This document shows positions 54,487 through 56,812 of a DNA stretch of 56,812 nucleotides, piece after piece (the stretch's first letter is position 1; every line of letters begins with the position of its first letter). This stretch comes from Betaproteobacteria bacterium (GTDB lineage: Bacteria > Pseudomonadota > Gammaproteobacteria > Burkholderiales > Casimicrobiaceae): positions 1 to 56,812 of the forward strand of contig PLYT01000094.1 of assembly GCA_003153475.1 (NCBI GenBank), in the 5' to 3' direction. A program made the translations under genes and the position numbers. The notes under the pieces are model-generated. The model searched no databases. It was not told where the DNA came from and saw only the letters and a list, made by a program, of their open reading frames with translations.

Positions 54487-55920
54487 CTAGCGCGGCAGCT
54501 CGGATGCGCCCATCAGGAATTCGTCGACGGCGCGCGCGCACTGGCGGCCTTCGCGTATCGCCCAGACGACCAGCGACTGGCCGCGACGCGTATCCCCGGC
54601 GGCAAACAGCTTAGGCACCGACGTCCGGTAGTGCTCGGTGTCGGCCTTGACGTTGCCGCGCGCGTCGTATTCTACGCCGAGCTCTTCAAGCATCCCGGCG
54701 TGCACCGGGTGCAGATAGCCCATCGCGAACAGGACGAGGTCGGCCTTGATCTCGAATTCGCTGCCAGGTACTTCGCGAAGCTTCCCGTCTTTCCACTCGA
54801 CGCGGCAGGCGACGAGCGCAACCAACTTGCCGTTCTCTCCCTTGAACGCCTTCGTCTGCACCGCCCAGTCGCGTTCACACCCTTCTTCGTGCGACGAGGA
54901 TGTACGCAGCTTCATCGGCCAGTAGGGCCAGACCAGCGGTTTGTTCTCGTGCTCGGGCGGCTGTGGCAGCAACTCGAACTGCGTCACCGACAGTGCGCCC
55001 TGCCGGTTCGACGTGCCGACGCAGTCGGAACCGGTATCGCCGCCGCCGATAACGATGACGTGCCTGCCCTTCGCGGTCAGCGGCGGCACATCCGCGTCGC
55101 CGGCGACGCGGCGGTTTTGCAGCGGCAGGAAGTCCATCGCGAAATGCACGCCATCCAGATCACGGCCCGGGACGTCCAGATCGCGCGGATGCTCGGAACC
55201 AGCCGACGCGACCAGCGCGTCGAATTCCTCGAGCAGGCGCGTGGCGGAGATGCCGTTCTTCCCCGTGGCGCCGACGTGCGCACCGACGCGGAACTCAACC
55301 CCTTCGGCGCGCATCTGCTCGACCCTGCGGTCGATGTGATACTTCTCCATCTTGAAATCGGGAATGCCGTAACGCAACAGGCCACCGACTCTATCGGCCT
55401 TCTCGAACAGCACGACGTCGTGCCCGGCGCGAGCAAGCTGCTGCGCGCACGCCATTCCCGCCGGGCCCGAACCGACGACCGCAACGCGCCTGCCGGTCTT
55501 TCTTTTCGGCGGTTGCGGCGCGACCCAGCCTTCCTCCCAACCCTTGTCGATGATGAAGTGCTCGATCGACTTGATGCCGACCGGATCGTCGTTGATGTTG
55601 AGCGTGCAGGCGGCTTCGCACGGCGCCGGGCAGATTCTTCCGGTGAATTCGGGGAAGTTGTTGGTCGAATGCAGCACGTCGAGCGCCTCGCGCCACTGCT
55701 GCCGGTAGACCAGGTCGTTCCAGTCGGGAATGATGTTGTTGACCGGACACCCGGACTGGCAGAACGGGATGCCGCAGTCCATGCAGCGCGCACCCTGCTT
55801 CGCCGCCTCGTCGTCCTTGAGGGCGGAGATGAACTCATGATAGTTGCGCACGCGCTCGCCGATCGGCCGCGCGACTTCGGAAATTCTCTGCAACTCGATG
55901 AAACCGGTCGTCTTGCCCAT
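54487..55920 (-). CDS. gltD: Glutamate synthase (NADPH) small subunit
   Basis: A 477-residue FAD- and Fe-S-containing subunit that passes NADPH electrons to the large subunit for glutamate synthesis. The N-terminal 4Fe-4S Cys cluster is [17 protein letters not shown] (about residues 41-57), with a second group at [12 protein letters not shown] loop [14 protein letters not shown] and NADPH loop [11 protein letters not shown] are intact. Length is as usual. It follows gltB by 11 bases. Confidence 0.96.
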   Translation of the reverse strand: MGKTTGFIELQRISEVARPIGERVRNYHEFISALKDDEAAKQGARCMDCGIPFCQSGCPVNNIIPDWNDLVYRQQWREALDVLHSTNNFPEFTGRICPAPCEAACTLNINDDPVGIKSIEHFIIDKGWEEGWVAPQPPKRKTGRRVAVVGSGPAGMACAQQLARAGHDVVLFEKADRVGGLLRYGIPDFKMEKYHIDRRVEQMRAEGVEFRVGAHVGATGKNGISATRLLEEFDALVASAGSEHPRDLDVPGRDLDGVHFAMDFLPLQNRRVAGDADVPPLTAKGRHVIVIGGGDTGSDCVGTSNRQGALSVTQFELLPQPPEHENKPLVWPYWPMKLRTSSSHEEGCERDWAVQTKAFKGENGKLVALVACRVEWKDGKLREVPGSEFEIKADLVLFAMGYLHPVHAGMLEELGVEYDARGNVKADTEHYRTSVPKLFAAGDTRRGQSLVVWAIREGRQCARAVDEFLMGASELPR

Positions 55921-55931
55921 CGGATCGGGTC

Positions 55932-56812
55932 CTAGACCGCCTCGCGCTGGCGGACCGCGGGCGTGACCATCCGCCGCGCGTAGAGCTCGCCGAGTGCGCG
56001 CTTGTATTCGTTCGGGAAGACCTTGACGAACCTGGCACGCGTCGCATCCCAGTCATCGAGCATCGCGAGCGCACGCGTGCTGGCAGTGAACCGCAAATGC
56101 CGCTCGATCAGTCCGCGCAGCAGCGCGTCGTCGCTCGTCTCCGCGTGGCGCAGTCGTCCGTTGCCTGCGGCGGCGAGCTCTGCCTCGGCCATTGCCTGTT
56201 CGGCTTCGTCCTGCACCTTCTCGAGGTTGACCATAGACGTGTTGCAGCGCTGCCGGAACGTGCCGTCCTCGTCATAGACGAAGGCGATCCCGCCGCTCAT
56301 ACCGGCGGCGAAGTTACGGCCGGTGCGTCCGAGCACGACGACCGTGCCCCCGGTCATGTACTCGCAACCATGGTCGCCCGTGCCTTCGACGACGGCCGAG
56401 GCGCCGGAATTGCGCACGCAAAAGCGCTCGCCGGCGATGCCGCGAAAATAAGCTTCCCCGGCAATCGCGCCATACATGACCGTGTTGCCTATGACGATGT
56501 TCTCGTCAGGCTTCGCCGGCGACTCGGGATCGGGATAGACGACAACGCGTCCGCCCGACAGGCCCTTGCCGACATAATCGTTGGTCGCTCCCTGCAGCTC
56601 GAAGCTGATGCCGCGCGCGAGGAATGCACCGAAGCTCTGACCGGCGGTGCCCTCGAAAGCGACATGGATCGTGTCCTCGGGCAGGCCCGCGTGCCCATAA
56701 CGCCGCGCGATGATACCGGAGAGCATTGCGCCCACCGAGCGATGCGCATTGCGGATCTTGTATGCGAGCCGCACCGGCGTCTTCTGCTCGATCGCGGCGG
56801 TGGCGGCGGCGA
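55932..56812 (-). CDS. gltB: Glutamate synthase large subunit, C-terminal part
   Basis: The frame runs off the right edge and stops at TAG 55932-55934, so only about the last 293 residues are present. They cover the GXGXG beta-helix domain: [39 protein letters not shown] and [14 protein letters not shown], the repeats that position the ammonia tunnel between glutaminase and synthase sites. The remaining N-terminal glutaminase and FMN/Fe-S synthase regions lie beyond the window. It is the first gene of the gltB-gltD-kdoO set on this strand. Confidence 0.95.
   Translation of the reverse strand, partial: AAATAAIEQKTPVRLAYKIRNAHRSVGAMLSGIIARRYGHAGLPEDTIHVAFEGTAGQSFGAFLARGISFELQGATNDYVGKGLSGGRVVVYPDPESPAKPDENIVIGNTVMYGAIAGEAYFRGIAGERFCVRNSGASAVVEGTGDHGCEYMTGGTVVVLGRTGRNFAAGMSGGIAFVYDEDGTFRQRCNTSMVNLEKVQDEAEQAMAEAELAAAGNGRLRHAETSDDALLRGLIERHLRFTASTRALAMLDDWDATRARFVKVFPNEYKRALGELYARRMVTPAVRQREAV

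Noticed and set aside
54112..55935. 607-residue frame antisense to gltD and part of kdoO
   Set aside because: Overlaps two well-supported genes and has no homology I can recognise.

Overview
This 56.8 kb window is high-GC, densely packed bacterial chromosome. Gene content and order point to a betaproteobacterium: slmA next to argB, the run priA-argS-SPOR-dsbA, a Kdo hydroxylase, OmpC-type porins with a terminal Phe, a LiuR-controlled leucine operon, and class I phaC. I see no tRNA, rRNA, CRISPR array, phage gene or intact insertion sequence. Both ends cut through genes (a C-terminal processing protease at the left, gltB at the right).

Layout. 1-1420 (+): end of an S41 protease, terminator, moeB-like E1 enzyme. 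1510-3082 (-): slmA and argB. 3219-9546 (+): LPS core assembly and export block (GT9, GT4, msbA, GT4, GT9). 9602-12440 (-): a WbpL/WecA-like initiating sugar-phosphate transferase and a WbpM/FlaA1-like sugar dehydratase, the usual pair for starting O-antigen synthesis. 12781-15981 (+): two porins either side of coq7. 16056-20185 (-): slt, an NDUFA9-like protein and cca. 20321-25532 (+): purE-purK-CoA-transferase (stop/start overlaps), then a periplasmic PQQ-type dehydrogenase, a c-type cytochrome and a small YXWGXW-repeat protein.

25669-40646 (-) is the functional centrepiece. A MerR-family regulator (LiuR-like) lies just upstream of a perfect 16-bp palindrome overlapping a -35 element. Beyond it run about sixteen closely spaced co-directional genes. 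They hold the whole route from isovaleryl-CoA to acetyl-CoA plus acetoacetate (dehydrogenase, both methylcrotonyl-CoA carboxylase subunits, methylglutaconyl-CoA hydratase, HMG-CoA lyase), a thiolase, and several passengers: sulfotransferase, LysE exporter, two DsbA-fold isomerases, and DUF1272, DUF1289 and DUF4126 proteins.

40819-45045 (+): an MBL-fold hydrolase overlapping phaC by one base, then a chimeric gene wreck in which a truncated glycine-zipper gene is joined out of frame to a signal-less, frameshifted and internally deleted GDSL autotransporter esterase. 45092-56812 (-): cobalamin-binding-type protein, SDR, dsbA, SPOR protein, argS, priA, an AT-richer gap with DnaA-box-like words, hemE, Kdo hydroxylase, gltD and partial gltB.

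Most of the window is core chromosome. The most checkable novelties are the LiuR site and its unusual passengers, the chimeric pseudogene, a probable CTG start for priA, and the priA-hemE gap. All functions are assigned from motifs and remembered family features; no database search was run.
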